A stretch of DNA of 37,068 nt from NCBI GenBank assembly GCA_900548215.1, contig URJI01000014.1:1-37068 (forward strand), read 5' to 3'. Shown here one piece after another: positions 14,333-22,285 of the stretch. Below the pieces are notes generated by a model. It was not told where the DNA came from. It did no database searches and saw nothing but the letters and a program-made list of their open reading frames with translations. Each line of letters opens with the position of its first letter. Position 1 is the stretch's first letter. This DNA comes from an uncultured Coprococcus sp. Lineage in GTDB: Bacteria; Bacillota; Clostridia; Lachnospirales; Lachnospiraceae. The position numbers and the translations under genes are program-made.

Positions 14333-17037
14333 TGAAGAAAACAGTAAATGTACTTGTGAGAATAGTTGTGATGGCGGTTGTGTTTGTTGTCACAGTATAT
14401 TTTGTTAATATATTTCAGAATAGGAGTTATAAGAATCTGGCTTCAGAGATGAAAGGAGCGGAGCTGCCATTGGCTTATGTCGGTTATGGAGATTCGCTTC
14501 TAAATTGTATGCATGGATATACCAGTGATGTAGATCTGACATTGCTGAGGGACTCCATCACACCGATTGATGACAATAAGCATATAGATGTATGGGTTGA
14601 GAATGCTGGCAAATATGCTGACTCATACTCTTATGAGATCAGAAATATATCTGGCGATTCACTGGTTGAAAAAGGAGATATAGATGCGTTAGACAATGGC
14701 CAGGGTTATGATGTGCTTGGTATTGATGTGAGAATGGATCTCAAAGCAGATATGGAGTATATGCTTGTTGTGAAGGTAAAGGGCCGGGATGGTTCCAGTG
14801 CAGATTATTACACCAGAGTTGTGGTAAATGATGACTACCATGAGTCAGAACTGCTCCAGGCAGCAGCTGATTTTCATGATGCTACGTTTGATTTCAAAGC
14901 ACTGGAGTCGGAGTCTGTCATAGGAACGTATAAACAGGAATATATGGGAAGCCAGCCGAGTGATTCAGCTGGACTGGGGCATGTCAATCTGGCAAGTGCC
15001 TATACGGATCTTATGTGGGATGGACTTGAACCGACAGTCATAAGTTCTGTAAATACGTTTATAAAAGAGATTGACGTGAACTATGCAGTTATTGAAAAGG
15101 AATACAAGATGTCGTCCATAACAGACCAGGATGTGACAAGTGTGTATTCGGTTAAGGAATTTTATAAGCTGAGCTATAAAGAAATTCCGGTAAGTGATGC
15201 AGGTGATTCAGAGAGCGATTATGTGGATGAAGAGTATTTGACAGATGACACAGATGAATCGTCGGATGGAGAGGCTGAAGCTGAAAGTGCTGAGATGGAG
15301 CCTAAGATCACTATGTTGAACTATGACCGTTATGTGGACGAGTATTTTGATAAGAATGGTATAGATGCCGTCAACAATGTATATGAGATAGGTATGGTGT
15401 CGTCGGATGATGTGGAGTATCGTTATACGGCGGACAACAAGAAGATTGCATTTGTCAGAAATGGGCAGCTTTGGATGTACGATTATTCGGAGAGTGCGAT
15501 CACCATGGTTTATAGTTTCTGGATGGACGACTATACAAACGACTCATATACCTATGACAATTACGATATAAATATTATTAACTTTGAGGCGGATGGCAAT
15601 TTGACGTTTGCAGTGTATGGTTATATGAACAGAGGCGATCATGAGGGCAAGCTTGGTGTGGGACTTTATGCATTTGACTACGCTTCGTTTGAAGTCGATG
15701 AGCTGATGTTTGTGGAATGCAATGTTCCTTATGAGGCGATGAAGAGTGAGACGTCCCGCCTGACGTATTATGATGGCAGTAATTTCTATTATATGATGGG
15801 TGGCAAGGTCAATGTTGTGGACGTTCAGAGCTGCAAACAGTCATATATAGCTGAAAATTTGTCATCGAGGGATGTGAAGGTTTCTGCGGATATGAGTGTC
15901 ATGGCTTATGGTGAGAGTGATGATCAGTCAAAGAATACGAAAATTACTCTGATGAATATGAAGGATGGTAAGAGCTACGATATAGCTGCAGATTCGGGAG
16001 AGTGCCTTGTATGTTATGGATTCAAGGATTCCGACATGGTGTATGGAGTGTCTGCTATAAACGATGCAGATGTAGATGTTGATTCGGCATCATTTGATGG
16101 AACCAGATACAGCGAGGAAGACAGAGATATAATACCCGCATCCAGATTGTATATTGTGAATAGTGATGGTCAGCAGATAAAGGAGTATGCGAAGCAGGGA
16201 TGTTATCTGATGAAAGTGGATCTGGATACAAATCTTTTATACCTGACAAGAGGAGAAAAGACTGATTCTGGTTTTGCTGCGATAAAGGATGATTTTATAA
16301 CATTTAAAGAGGATGATAACAATCCGACTGTTGGGACGACACACAATGCATCCATAACAGGATTCGACAGGTTATATTTTACGGTTCCTGCGAATATTTA
16401 TCTCAGTTATATACCAACGTTGAATATAACCAGGCAGAAGGTTGACAGGGAAGCATCTGATATGATAATGACTGTTGTCAGGGACAAGGTCACTTATCAT
16501 GTGTATGATAATCTTGGCCTTGCCAAGATATATGATGTGGCTGGAGATGCAATAAATTATGCTATATCGGTGTCTGGAATAGTGGTGTCCAGTGATGGCG
16601 AAGTTATATACAGGCAGACTGAAAGTCAGGAATATAATACAATAGCTGCTGGAATCTTCCATCGCAGCACTGGTACTGTAGATGCGTCACTGCAGGATTG
16701 CCTGTACATGGTTCTCAGATATCAGGGCGTACAGGTTGACGAAGATCAGCTTGGCACATATGATGATCCTGTGACGGCATTAAATGAGCTGGGCAAGAGG
16801 CAGGGAATAGATATTACTGGTCTTTCACTTGATATGGTACTTGGATATGTAAGTGCTGGTATTCCGGTAATTTCCATGATAGATGATGGCCGGTATGTAC
16901 TGGTGGTAAGTTATAATGATGCAGATGTCAGGTACTATGATCCTGTTGAGAACAAAGAGATAGTTGTATCAAGAGAAGAGTATACAGACATGATGGTGAA
17001 ATGCCACAATGTGCTTTATACTTATGTAGAAGAATAG
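14332..17037 (+). CDS. Large exported protein with propeller-like middle and degenerate C39-like C-terminus
   Basis: 901 residues; the GTG start overlaps the previous stop by one base. A single N-terminal membrane helix (residues about 8-26, VRIVVMAVVFVVTVYFVNIF) anchors it outside the cell. The middle (about 330-760) has repeated Tyr/Asp-rich strands such as KIAFVRNGQLWMYDYSE and FYYMMGGKVNVVDV, in the manner of a beta-propeller. An acidic linker lies at about 285-325. The last 118 residues resemble a papain-like C39 peptidase: DASLQDCLYMVLRYQG (Cys790) and later GRYVLVVSY and YYDP. Arg854 replaces the expected His, so proteolysis is unlikely. I know of no described function. A terminator follows immediately. 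Confidence 0.7.
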   Translation: MKKTVNVLVRIVVMAVVFVVTVYFVNIFQNRSYKNLASEMKGAELPLAYVGYGDSLLNCMHGYTSDVDLTLLRDSITPIDDNKHIDVWVENAGKYADSYSYEIRNISGDSLVEKGDIDALDNGQGYDVLGIDVRMDLKADMEYMLVVKVKGRDGSSADYYTRVVVNDDYHESELLQAAADFHDATFDFKALESESVIGTYKQEYMGSQPSDSAGLGHVNLASAYTDLMWDGLEPTVISSVNTFIKEIDVNYAVIEKEYKMSSITDQDVTSVYSVKEFYKLSYKEIPVSDAGDSESDYVDEEYLTDDTDESSDGEAEAESAEMEPKITMLNYDRYVDEYFDKNGIDAVNNVYEIGMVSSDDVEYRYTADNKKIAFVRNGQLWMYDYSESAITMVYSFWMDDYTNDSYTYDNYDINIINFEADGNLTFAVYGYMNRGDHEGKLGVGLYAFDYASFEVDELMFVECNVPYEAMKSETSRLTYYDGSNFYYMMGGKVNVVDVQSCKQSYIAENLSSRDVKVSADMSVMAYGESDDQSKNTKITLMNMKDGKSYDIAADSGECLVCYGFKDSDMVYGVSAINDADVDVDSASFDGTRYSEEDRDIIPASRLYIVNSDGQQIKEYAKQGCYLMKVDLDTNLLYLTRGEKTDSGFAAIKDDFITFKEDDNNPTVGTTHNASITGFDRLYFTVPANIYLSYIPTLNITRQKVDREASDMIMTVVRDKVTYHVYDNLGLAKIYDVAGDAINYAISVSGIVVSSDGEVIYRQTESQEYNTIAAGIFHRSTGTVDASLQDCLYMVLRYQGVQVDEDQLGTYDDPVTALNELGKRQGIDITGLSLDMVLGYVSAGIPVISMIDDGRYVLVVSYNDADVRYYDPVENKEIVVSREEYTDMMVKCHNVLYTYVEE

Positions 17038-17044
17038 AAAACAA

Positions 17045-17080
17045 AACAAGAGGGCTGCGAAAGCAGACCCTCTTGTTTAT
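17045..17080. terminator. Bidirectional terminator
   Basis: AACAAGAGGG-CTGC-GAAA-GCAG-A-CCCTCTTGTT: a 14-base stem with one unpaired A and a GAAA tetraloop, flanked by A-rich sequence on the left and TTTAT on the right. It serves the 901-residue gene on the plus strand and the ferredoxin gene on the minus strand. Confidence 0.9.
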
Positions 17081-17136
17081 TAGTTGTAGTATAAAGTTAT
17101 ATCATAGATACCTCAGAGCATCCTGAATGGTATTGA

Positions 17137-17307
17137 TTACTCCTCTGATATAGTACCAACTGGACATGAACCAGCGCAGGCACCACATGAGATACACTGT
17201 GAACCATCGATAACAAATACGCCGCCATTATCACTGATAGCGCCAACTGGACATGATCCAGCGCATGAACCACAACCGATACATGAATCGCCAATAACGA
17301 ATGCCAT
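17137..17307 (-). CDS. 2[4Fe-4S] ferredoxin (56 residues)
   Basis: Clostridial-type small ferredoxin, a soluble electron carrier for anaerobic redox enzymes. Two CxxCxxCxxxCP motifs: CIGCGSCAGSCP and CISCGACAGSCP, each for one [4Fe-4S] cluster. Starts MAFVIGDSC and ends GTISEE; the length is exactly that of the family. GGAGG precedes the ATG (complement of 17305-17307). A longer open frame on the same strand (17097-17294) is only a shadow in another frame. Single-gene unit with its own promoter, converging on the 901-residue gene. Confidence 0.95.
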   Translation of the reverse strand: MAFVIGDSCIGCGSCAGSCPVGAISDNGGVFVIDGSQCISCGACAGSCPVGTISEE

Positions 17308-17347
17308 AATTGTTTCCTCCTTATAAAGTAAAAATAATCACAGACTT

Positions 17348-17376
17348 ATTGTAAAACAAAAGTCAATAATTAGCAA
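17348..17376 (-). promoter_or_regulatory. Promoter of the ferredoxin gene
   Basis: Read on the minus strand: TTGCTA (17371-17376), a 17-base spacer and TACAAT (17348-17353), about 40 bases before the start codon. Confidence 0.5.
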
Positions 17377-17410
17377 GTAATAATAATATTTATCAACAAG
17401 GTATATTTTT

Positions 17411-17428
17411 CAATAAGCATCAATAAGC
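17411..17428. repeat. Direct repeat CAATAAGC, one helical turn apart
   Basis: CAATAAGC at 17411-17418 and 17421-17428, exactly 10 bases apart, between the divergent ferredoxin and DUF1858 promoters. The spacing puts both on the same face of the helix, as in a regulator site. No regulator is known. Confidence 0.4.
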
Positions 17429-17457
17429 GAAATAAATTTTATAAATATCAAAAGGGA

Positions 17458-17486
17458 TAGACATTTAAAATAGGGTATAATATAAT
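17458..17486 (+). promoter_or_regulatory. Promoter of the DUF1858 gene
   Basis: TAGACA (17458-17463), a 17-base spacer and TATAAT (17481-17486); the spacer end overlaps a second TATAAT. It lies 44 bases before ATG 17530. Confidence 0.6.
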
Positions 17487-17529
17487 GTGAATGCTGAGAA
17501 GAGATGATTTATCAAGGAGGAATTATATA

Positions 17530-17742
17530 ATGACAACTATCAGTAAGGATATGCTTATAAATGATATTATAGCAGTTGATGCAGGAATTGCAGCTATACT
17601 TATGGCAGCGGGAATGCATTGTATAGGCTGTCTTGCAGCAGCAGGTGAGACTTTGGAGGAGGCGGCAGCAGTTCATGGACTTGACGCTGTAGAGCTTGAA
17701 CTTGAGATCAATGATTACCTTGCAAAAAAGGAGGCTGAGTAG
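17530..17742 (+). CDS. DUF1858 small disulfide-type protein
   Basis: 70 residues. The DUF1858 family is a short helical domain with a conserved CxxC, also found fused to or near hybrid-cluster proteins. Here GMHCIGC has Cys31 and Cys34, preceded by DMLINDIIAVDAGIAAILMAAG and followed by the usual TLEEAAAVHGLD. A redox or metal role is suspected for the family but not proven. ATG 17530 follows AAGGAGG; the upstream TTG/ATG at 17491 has no ribosome site. It diverges from the ferredoxin gene, which supports a redox context. Confidence 0.88.
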   Translation: MTTISKDMLINDIIAVDAGIAAILMAAGMHCIGCLAAAGETLEEAAAVHGLDAVELELEINDYLAKKEAE

Positions 17743-17791
17743 TATACTTGCTGAATATCAGTATTGTGTACTATAAAGGATGGAGATAGAT

Positions 17792-18559
17792 ATGAAGACA
17801 GATGGAACTAATCCTCCCGGGCAGGACTCATTTGGGCTTATAGATATAAATTGTCATATTCTGCCAGGAGTAGAAGATGGACCGGATAATTTTCGGGAAG
17901 CAGTAGAAATGCTCCGGATAGCATATGATGAAGGCATAAGGACGATAGTGGCGACACCGCCATATAATAAGAAAAATCCTATACTTGATGGCGACAAGTT
18001 GGACCGTATAGTGGAGCAGCTTAACGTGGAGGCAGGTAAGATAGATCCGGACTACAGGGTGTACCTTGGAAGAGAGATTGAGTACAATGACGAGAATCAC
18101 CGAAAGATCATATCCGGACAGCTTGACTCAATGGCCGACAGTAAGTATGTGATGATAAGGTTTGCATATGATATAGATTTTGAAACGATATCGGAGGCCA
18201 TAAGAGATATCAATATGGATGGTTACATACCTATCGTTGCGAATGTTGAGCAATATGAATGTCTTGACGAGGATGAGGACAAGGTTGAGGAACTGATACA
18301 GTTTGGCGCTTATATTCAGATAAGTGCAGCAGCTGTTGTGGGTGATCTTGGACACGATATAAAGAGCTTTGCCAGAAAGCTTCTTAAGGAGGAACTTGTT
18401 CATTTTGTAGCATCGGATGCTCTGGATTCGGAAGACAAAGCACCATATCTCAGAGAATGTGCTGAGTATATAGAAAGAAAGTACGGCGAAGATTATATGG
18501 TTGAGTTGTTCTATACCAATCCAAAGGCTGTTATAGAAAATGATGACATAGATATATAA
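17792..18559 (+). CDS. CpsB/CapC-like PHP protein lacking most metal-binding residues
   Basis: 255 residues with the layout of manganese-dependent tyrosine phosphatases of the YwqE/CpsB family, which act on capsule tyrosine kinases. Aligned by eye, the metal motifs are broken: DINCH (residues 18-22) for DIHSH, ATPPY (54-58) for ATPHY, VANVEQY (149-155) for AHPERY, and ASDAL (207-211) for ASDAH. Only His22, the GREIE glutamate and some Asp residues remain. It is probably a pseudo-enzyme with a binding or regulatory role, an inference. ATG 17792 has GGATGGAG 6 bases upstream and is preferred to ATG 17780. No kinase or capsule genes are nearby. Confidence 0.75.
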   Translation: MKTDGTNPPGQDSFGLIDINCHILPGVEDGPDNFREAVEMLRIAYDEGIRTIVATPPYNKKNPILDGDKLDRIVEQLNVEAGKIDPDYRVYLGREIEYNDENHRKIISGQLDSMADSKYVMIRFAYDIDFETISEAIRDINMDGYIPIVANVEQYECLDEDEDKVEELIQFGAYIQISAAAVVGDLGHDIKSFARKLLKEELVHFVASDALDSEDKAPYLRECAEYIERKYGEDYMVELFYTNPKAVIENDDIDI

Positions 18560-18567
18560 GACAGTAA

Positions 18568-18602
18568 AAAAGAAGGATTCGAATTGTTCGGATCCTTCTT
18601 TT
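18568..18602. terminator. Bidirectional terminator
   Basis: AAAAGAAGGATTCGAA (18568-18583), loop TTG, TTCGGATCCTTCTTTT (18587-18602): 16 pairs including one G-U. A run on the left and T run on the right serve both the PHP-like gene and the converging mecA. Confidence 0.92.
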
Positions 18603-18647
18603 GTTGATGGTTTGTTAAGAAACTTAAAGTGATGAACATTTATTGAC

Positions 18648-19514
18648 TTACAGCGCTGAAAGCGTCTGTATGGCTTCGTCTGCCATAATGCTGATAAAGT
18701 GTTCTTTGAAATGGGCTGGCATAGCATATGTCAATTTGCGACTTGTTCCGTACTCTGCAAGTATGTTGCATGTTCTGACAAACTCCTGGGTAGTGTTGCT
18801 GCTGTTTGTAAGGACAAGATAGTATCTGTTATCAGTTGGATTCTTGTACAACATGTTGTTGCTGAAGTAAAATGATGCAACCTGCTTTGATGCGCTTATG
18901 AGTGTGTCAAGCGAATCAAATATATAGAGAGAAGTCATGTTCTCACTAGGAGATCCAACAGTATGTGTATTCTCAATATCTGACGATGAATTGCTGCTTT
19001 CTGGCTGGGAAACCTGCGTTGCAAAATCTCCGGCAGAGCCGGCAAGACCAGATATGGTGTTAAATATTCCCTCTATGGCATCACGAACGCTCTGTGGTAC
19101 AGAACCGGATCCACTGATTTCAATGTGGGCAACAGCTCCGTTCTCATCGATGTCACTGTCGTCATCTATATCGTCGTCAAATTCTTCAGGTTCACTGTCG
19201 TCATCGTCATCTATTTCATATTCACTGGTTTTGGTAAAACGTGAAAAACGAGTATCAAGTTCCTCTGGATCCTCAACTTTGGTCACAATGAGAATCAGGC
19301 AGTCGGGTGATACAGGAATAGCTTCGATCATAAGCGGAGTGTCGTCTGCTTCAAAGCCTAATTCTACAGATGCCTGCTGAAGCATATCTTTGAAAAGCTC
19401 CTTAGCTTTTTGAGAACCATATGCCAGCTCTGAGATCTTGAGTTGTTTCTCAGTCAGATCAGCTTTGTTGAGTGTGCATCTTATCTGATTTTCACTTAAT
19501 CGTTCAATCTTCAA
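18648..19514 (-). CDS. mecA: Adaptor protein MecA
   Basis: Adaptor that delivers substrates to the ClpC-ClpP protease. The N-terminal domain starts LKIERLSENQIRCTLNKADL, followed by a long acidic linker (IDDDDDSEPEEFDDD, then SDIDENG), a Ser-rich segment, and the C-terminal ClpC-binding domain (IFDSLDTLISAS, KNPTDNRYYLVL, LAEYG). 288 residues, somewhat long because of the linker. The start is a TTG (complement of 19512-19514) with GGGGG 9 bases upstream, matching the family's usual first residues MKIERL; ATG 19640 would add a tail that overlaps the promoter. Confidence 0.9.
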   Translation of the reverse strand: MKIERLSENQIRCTLNKADLTEKQLKISELAYGSQKAKELFKDMLQQASVELGFEADDTPLMIEAIPVSPDCLILIVTKVEDPEELDTRFSRFTKTSEYEIDDDDDSEPEEFDDDIDDDSDIDENGAVAHIEISGSGSVPQSVRDAIEGIFNTISGLAGSAGDFATQVSQPESSNSSSDIENTHTVGSPSENMTSLYIFDSLDTLISASKQVASFYFSNNMLYKNPTDNRYYLVLTNSSNTTQEFVRTCNILAEYGTSRKLTYAMPAHFKEHFISIMADEAIQTLSAL

Positions 19515-19559
19515 TAGAATCGACCCCCTTTTTAATAAGTTGATTGTACTAAAATGTGT

Positions 19560-19587
19560 ATTATAGTTTACCACATTTGTCAAGCAA
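19560..19587 (-). promoter_or_regulatory. Promoter of mecA
   Basis: On the minus strand: TTGCTT (19582-19587), a 16-base spacer and TATAAT (19560-19565), about 45 bases before the TTG start. A TTGACA overlaps the -35 but is only 12 bases from the -10. Confidence 0.5.
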
Positions 19588-19639
19588 GTAAATAGAATAT
19601 AAAGAGAAATTATTGGAATTTTCACAATAATTTCATACA

Positions 19640-20163
19640 TTTTTAAGCGATTGCAGCAGCCTCGGTATTCGGGTGCATTGCTTAATTATACAGTATGTTG
19701 ATTTCTGTGAATATTTCGTTAAACATGCCAAAAAGGGGTTGGAAAAATGCCAATATTGGGGTATTGTGAGGATGTGAGCGGAACATACTCAGAGATGATA
19801 ACTGAGATGCCTGGGGTTACGGGCTCAATTCTTTATTTTTCAACAAATTCTATCTGATTCTTATCGTTTCAGATGCAATTCCCAGAGATAGTGAATGGAT
19901 CGGTGCTCACATATTCCCATAATACAGTTTATTTATATGGAAGATACCAGAAGCAGAAGTGAATGGATTAATACATCACAACACACATTTCACATTGCAC
20001 ACCTGTATATGGGAAAATAGTTTATCAAGGGGGGATGCCTATAGGTTAAAAATTTAAATCAAATGTAGTGTATAGATTATGTTTTAATTATGCACAGAGT
20101 TACACACATATCAAAGATGCTTAACCTTGGGGCTCCGCCGGCTGTCACTGCGGAGCCCCTTTT
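19640..20163 (+). ncRNA. Gene-free region with plus-strand structure, candidate RNA
   Basis: No credible reading frame on either strand. TATTCCCATAATACAG (19912-19927) pairs with CTGTATATGGGAAAATA (20003-20019) with small bulges, and GTGAATG/CATTTCAC (19959-19965/19986-19993) forms an inner stem. A plus-strand terminator ends the region (20129-20163), although both neighbouring genes are on the minus strand. A promoter was not identified, so a plus-strand RNA is an inference. Confidence 0.3.
20129..20163 (+). terminator. Terminator in plus orientation
   Basis: GGGGCTCCGC (20129-20138), an 11-base loop, GCGGAGCCCC (20150-20159), TTTT. The T run is on the plus strand. On the minus strand the hairpin is followed by AAGG, so it would be a poor terminator for the amidase gene, although it may still slow that transcript. 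Confidence 0.75.
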
Positions 20164-20186
20164 AGGTGGAAAACTGACAGATTTGG

Positions 20187-21011
20187 TTATCTGCATGTGG
20201 TGGAATTTATCCATTCGGTTACTGCGTCGCAGATTGCGTTTGCAATATCGGTCTGGTATACGTCGGTTGTCAGTTTTGCACATTCATCGGTGTTGCTGAG
20301 AAAACCGCATTCCACAATGATTGCAGTGCAGTGATTTTCGGTGAGAACCATATATTCGGAGTTGCCTTTTGCACATCTGTGGTTGGAAGGATCTGCATCT
20401 GATATCAGATGTTCCTGAATGCATTCCGCAAGGATTTTGCCTTCTCTGGAGGTTGAATAATAAAATACCTGGGCTCCGTGCACATCTGGTGCAGAGTAGC
20501 TGTTTTGATGGATGCTGATGAACAGGTCTGCATTTTTTTTGTCTGCAATGCTTATTCTGGTTTTCAGATCAGAAGATTTGCGGTTGCTGCCGCTCTGCTG
20601 TCCCAGTGATGAGTCGTTGCTTCGTGTCATGTGTACACTGAACCCATTTGATGAAAGTGAGGTCTTCAGTTTCTCAGATATGGCAAGATTTATATCCTTC
20701 TCTGCAATGCCATCAGGACTCACCTTGCCCGGATCATATCCTCCATGTCCGGGATCTATGACTATGACAAAAGGGGTGCTTTCGTCTGAACTGTCTTGGG
20801 AAATTTCGTTTTCAGATTCATCTGAGTCGCTGGATTTCCTGTAATTTGATGATCCTGATTGGCTGCGGTTATCAGATATCTGTGAACAGGATCCTTTGAA
20901 AGTCTGCTTTTCGTTTGGAATCACAATGAAGAGATAACATAAGACCGGTGGGATGGCCACGGCAATGACAATGGCGGCGATCAATATGTACAGTTTGAGA
21001 TTGTGCTTCAT
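20187..21011 (-). CDS. N-acetylmuramoyl-L-alanine amidase (Amidase_3, CwlD-like)
   Basis: Zinc amidase that cuts the bond between muramic acid and the peptide in peptidoglycan. 274 residues: an N-terminal membrane helix (about 8-31), a Ser/Asp-rich linker (about 40-80), then the catalytic domain. Zinc ligands His89 (DPGHGGYDPG), Glu104 (GIAEKDINL) and His168 (SIHQNS), and catalytic Glu234 (IIVECGFLSN), are all present. The architecture is like CwlD, which makes muramic lactam in spores, but a vegetative role is equally possible. Start ATG at the complement of 21009-21011; the ribosome site is weak (CAGGTA). Confidence 0.9.
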   Translation of the reverse strand: MKHNLKLYILIAAIVIAVAIPPVLCYLFIVIPNEKQTFKGSCSQISDNRSQSGSSNYRKSSDSDESENEISQDSSDESTPFVIVIDPGHGGYDPGKVSPDGIAEKDINLAISEKLKTSLSSNGFSVHMTRSNDSSLGQQSGSNRKSSDLKTRISIADKKNADLFISIHQNSYSAPDVHGAQVFYYSTSREGKILAECIQEHLISDADPSNHRCAKGNSEYMVLTENHCTAIIVECGFLSNTDECAKLTTDVYQTDIANAICDAVTEWINSTTCR

Positions 21012-21042
21012 GGTTGTACCTGAACAGAATTTATTTGCTTTA

Positions 21043-21072
21043 TTTATATGCGTAAGGAGTGGGGGGATATGC
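21043..21072 (-). promoter_or_regulatory. Possible sigma-E-like promoter of the amidase gene
   Basis: Minus strand: GCATATC (21066-21072), a 15-base spacer and CATATAAA (21043-21050). This is 6 of 7 and 6 of 8 matches to the Bacillus sigma-E elements (KMATATT and CATACAMT). No good sigma-A promoter was found in this short divergent space. Confidence 0.3.
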
Positions 21073-21098
21073 CAGAAGAAATGAGTATATTTAAATAT

Positions 21099-21127
21099 TT
21101 GACAGGGTAACAGTGCTGGGCTAAAAT
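21099..21127 (+). promoter_or_regulatory. Sigma-A promoter of the threonylcarbamoyl-AMP synthase gene
   Basis: TTGACA (21099-21104), a 17-base spacer and TAAAAT (21122-21127), 39 bases before ATG 21167. Strong match. Confidence 0.8.
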
Positions 21128-21166
21128 ATGGGCGTACAGTAAAGCTTTGTGGGAGGTTTACATATA

Positions 21167-22219
21167 ATGGATACAATATTTGCAAAGGCTGGTGTGGACG
21201 ACGATCATATGTATGAGGAGGCGTCCAGAATCCTGAAGAATGGAGGGCTGGTTGCATTTCCTACGGAGACAGTGTACGGACTTGGCGGAGATGCGCTGAA
21301 TCCGGACGCGTCACACAAGATATATGCGGCGAAAGGCAGACCTTCGGATAATCCTTTAATAGTTCATATAGCTGATACAGCTAGCGTGTATGAACTTGCG
21401 AAAGAAGTCAATGATGATACTAAGAAACTTATGGAGGCATTCTGGCCGGGACCACTTACGATCATATTGAACAAAAAGGATATAGTTCCGCATACAACAA
21501 CTGGCGGGTTGGACACGGTTGCGATAAGAATGCCGTCACATCCTTCCGCTATGAGGCTGATAAAGGAATCTGGAGTTTTTATAGCAGCACCCAGCGCCAA
21601 TCTGTCGGGAAGACCTTCTCCCACGACTGCGCAGCACGTGCAGCAGGATATGGATGGCAGGATAGATATGATCATAGACGGTGGTGCTGTGGGCATAGGA
21701 ATAGAGTCGACGATAGTTGATATGACTGGTGACAGGCCTACTATATTGCGACCTGGTTATATCACCCAGGATATGATAAAAGATATAGTTGGAGATGTGA
21801 CCATAGATCCGGCTATAACAGGTATGAACAATGCTTTGAGACCCAAAGCACCAGGAATGAAATACACACATTATGCACCTAAGGGCAAGCTCACAATAGT
21901 GGAGGGCAGCCGCGAAGATGTAGCTGCAAAGATAAGAAGTCTTGTGGCTGAGAAGAAGGCAGAGGGTTACAAAACTGCTGTTTTATGCGATACAGACAAT
22001 GTGAAACTGTATGATGATGGTGTGTGTGAAAATGTATTTGACGCTGGAACGAAGAGGAATGAAATCACTGTGTCTGCCGGGTTATACAGTCTGCTGCGGA
22101 CATGCGATGACATAGGTGCACAGTACATGTACAGTGAGTCGTTTGAGGAGGGGGATATGGGATATGCCATCATGAACCGTCTGATAAAAGCGGCAGGACA
22201 CAGGATCATAAAGGCCTGA
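21167..22219 (+). CDS. L-threonylcarbamoyladenylate synthase (Sua5/YwlC)
   Basis: Makes threonylcarbamoyl-AMP from threonine, bicarbonate and ATP for t6A modification of tRNA. The YrdC domain (about 1-200) has FPTETVYGLGGDA, KGRPSDNPLIVHI, and SANLSGRPSPT motifs, and a C-terminal Sua5 domain gives 350 residues, the usual Sua5 length. ATG 21167 has GGGAGG upstream; the GTG at 21149 in the same frame lies inside that ribosome site and is rejected. Followed by rpiB with a 66-base gap. Confidence 0.95.
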   Translation: MDTIFAKAGVDDDHMYEEASRILKNGGLVAFPTETVYGLGGDALNPDASHKIYAAKGRPSDNPLIVHIADTASVYELAKEVNDDTKKLMEAFWPGPLTIILNKKDIVPHTTTGGLDTVAIRMPSHPSAMRLIKESGVFIAAPSANLSGRPSPTTAQHVQQDMDGRIDMIIDGGAVGIGIESTIVDMTGDRPTILRPGYITQDMIKDIVGDVTIDPAITGMNNALRPKAPGMKYTHYAPKGKLTIVEGSREDVAAKIRSLVAEKKAEGYKTAVLCDTDNVKLYDDGVCENVFDAGTKRNEITVSAGLYSLLRTCDDIGAQYMYSESFEEGDMGYAIMNRLIKAAGHRIIKA

Positions 22220-22220
22220 G

Positions 22221-22249
22221 TTGATCGGGTATATCAGGATCGATATTAA
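22221..22249 (+). promoter_or_regulatory. Weak promoter candidate before rpiB
   Basis: TTGATC (22221-22226), a 17-base spacer and TATTAA (22244-22249), starting 2 bases after the previous stop. It could give rpiB separate expression. Confidence 0.35.
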
Positions 22250-22285
22250 TAATCAAAAAACATAGATAATCAGGAGGATTAAGAG

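Noticed and set aside
17097..17294. 65-residue Cys-free frame on the minus strand
   Set aside because: It is an out-of-frame reading of the ferredoxin gene at 17137-17307, which has the proper Cys motifs, start and ribosome site.
20077..20299. Short open frames on both strands over the plus-oriented terminator
   Set aside because: They run through the hairpin and into the amidase gene, lack ribosome sites and look random.
21071..21112. 13-codon frame ATG CCA GAA GAA ... TAA behind GGGGGG, a possible leader peptide
   Set aside because: It overlaps the promoter of the next gene, so it would lie upstream of the transcription start.
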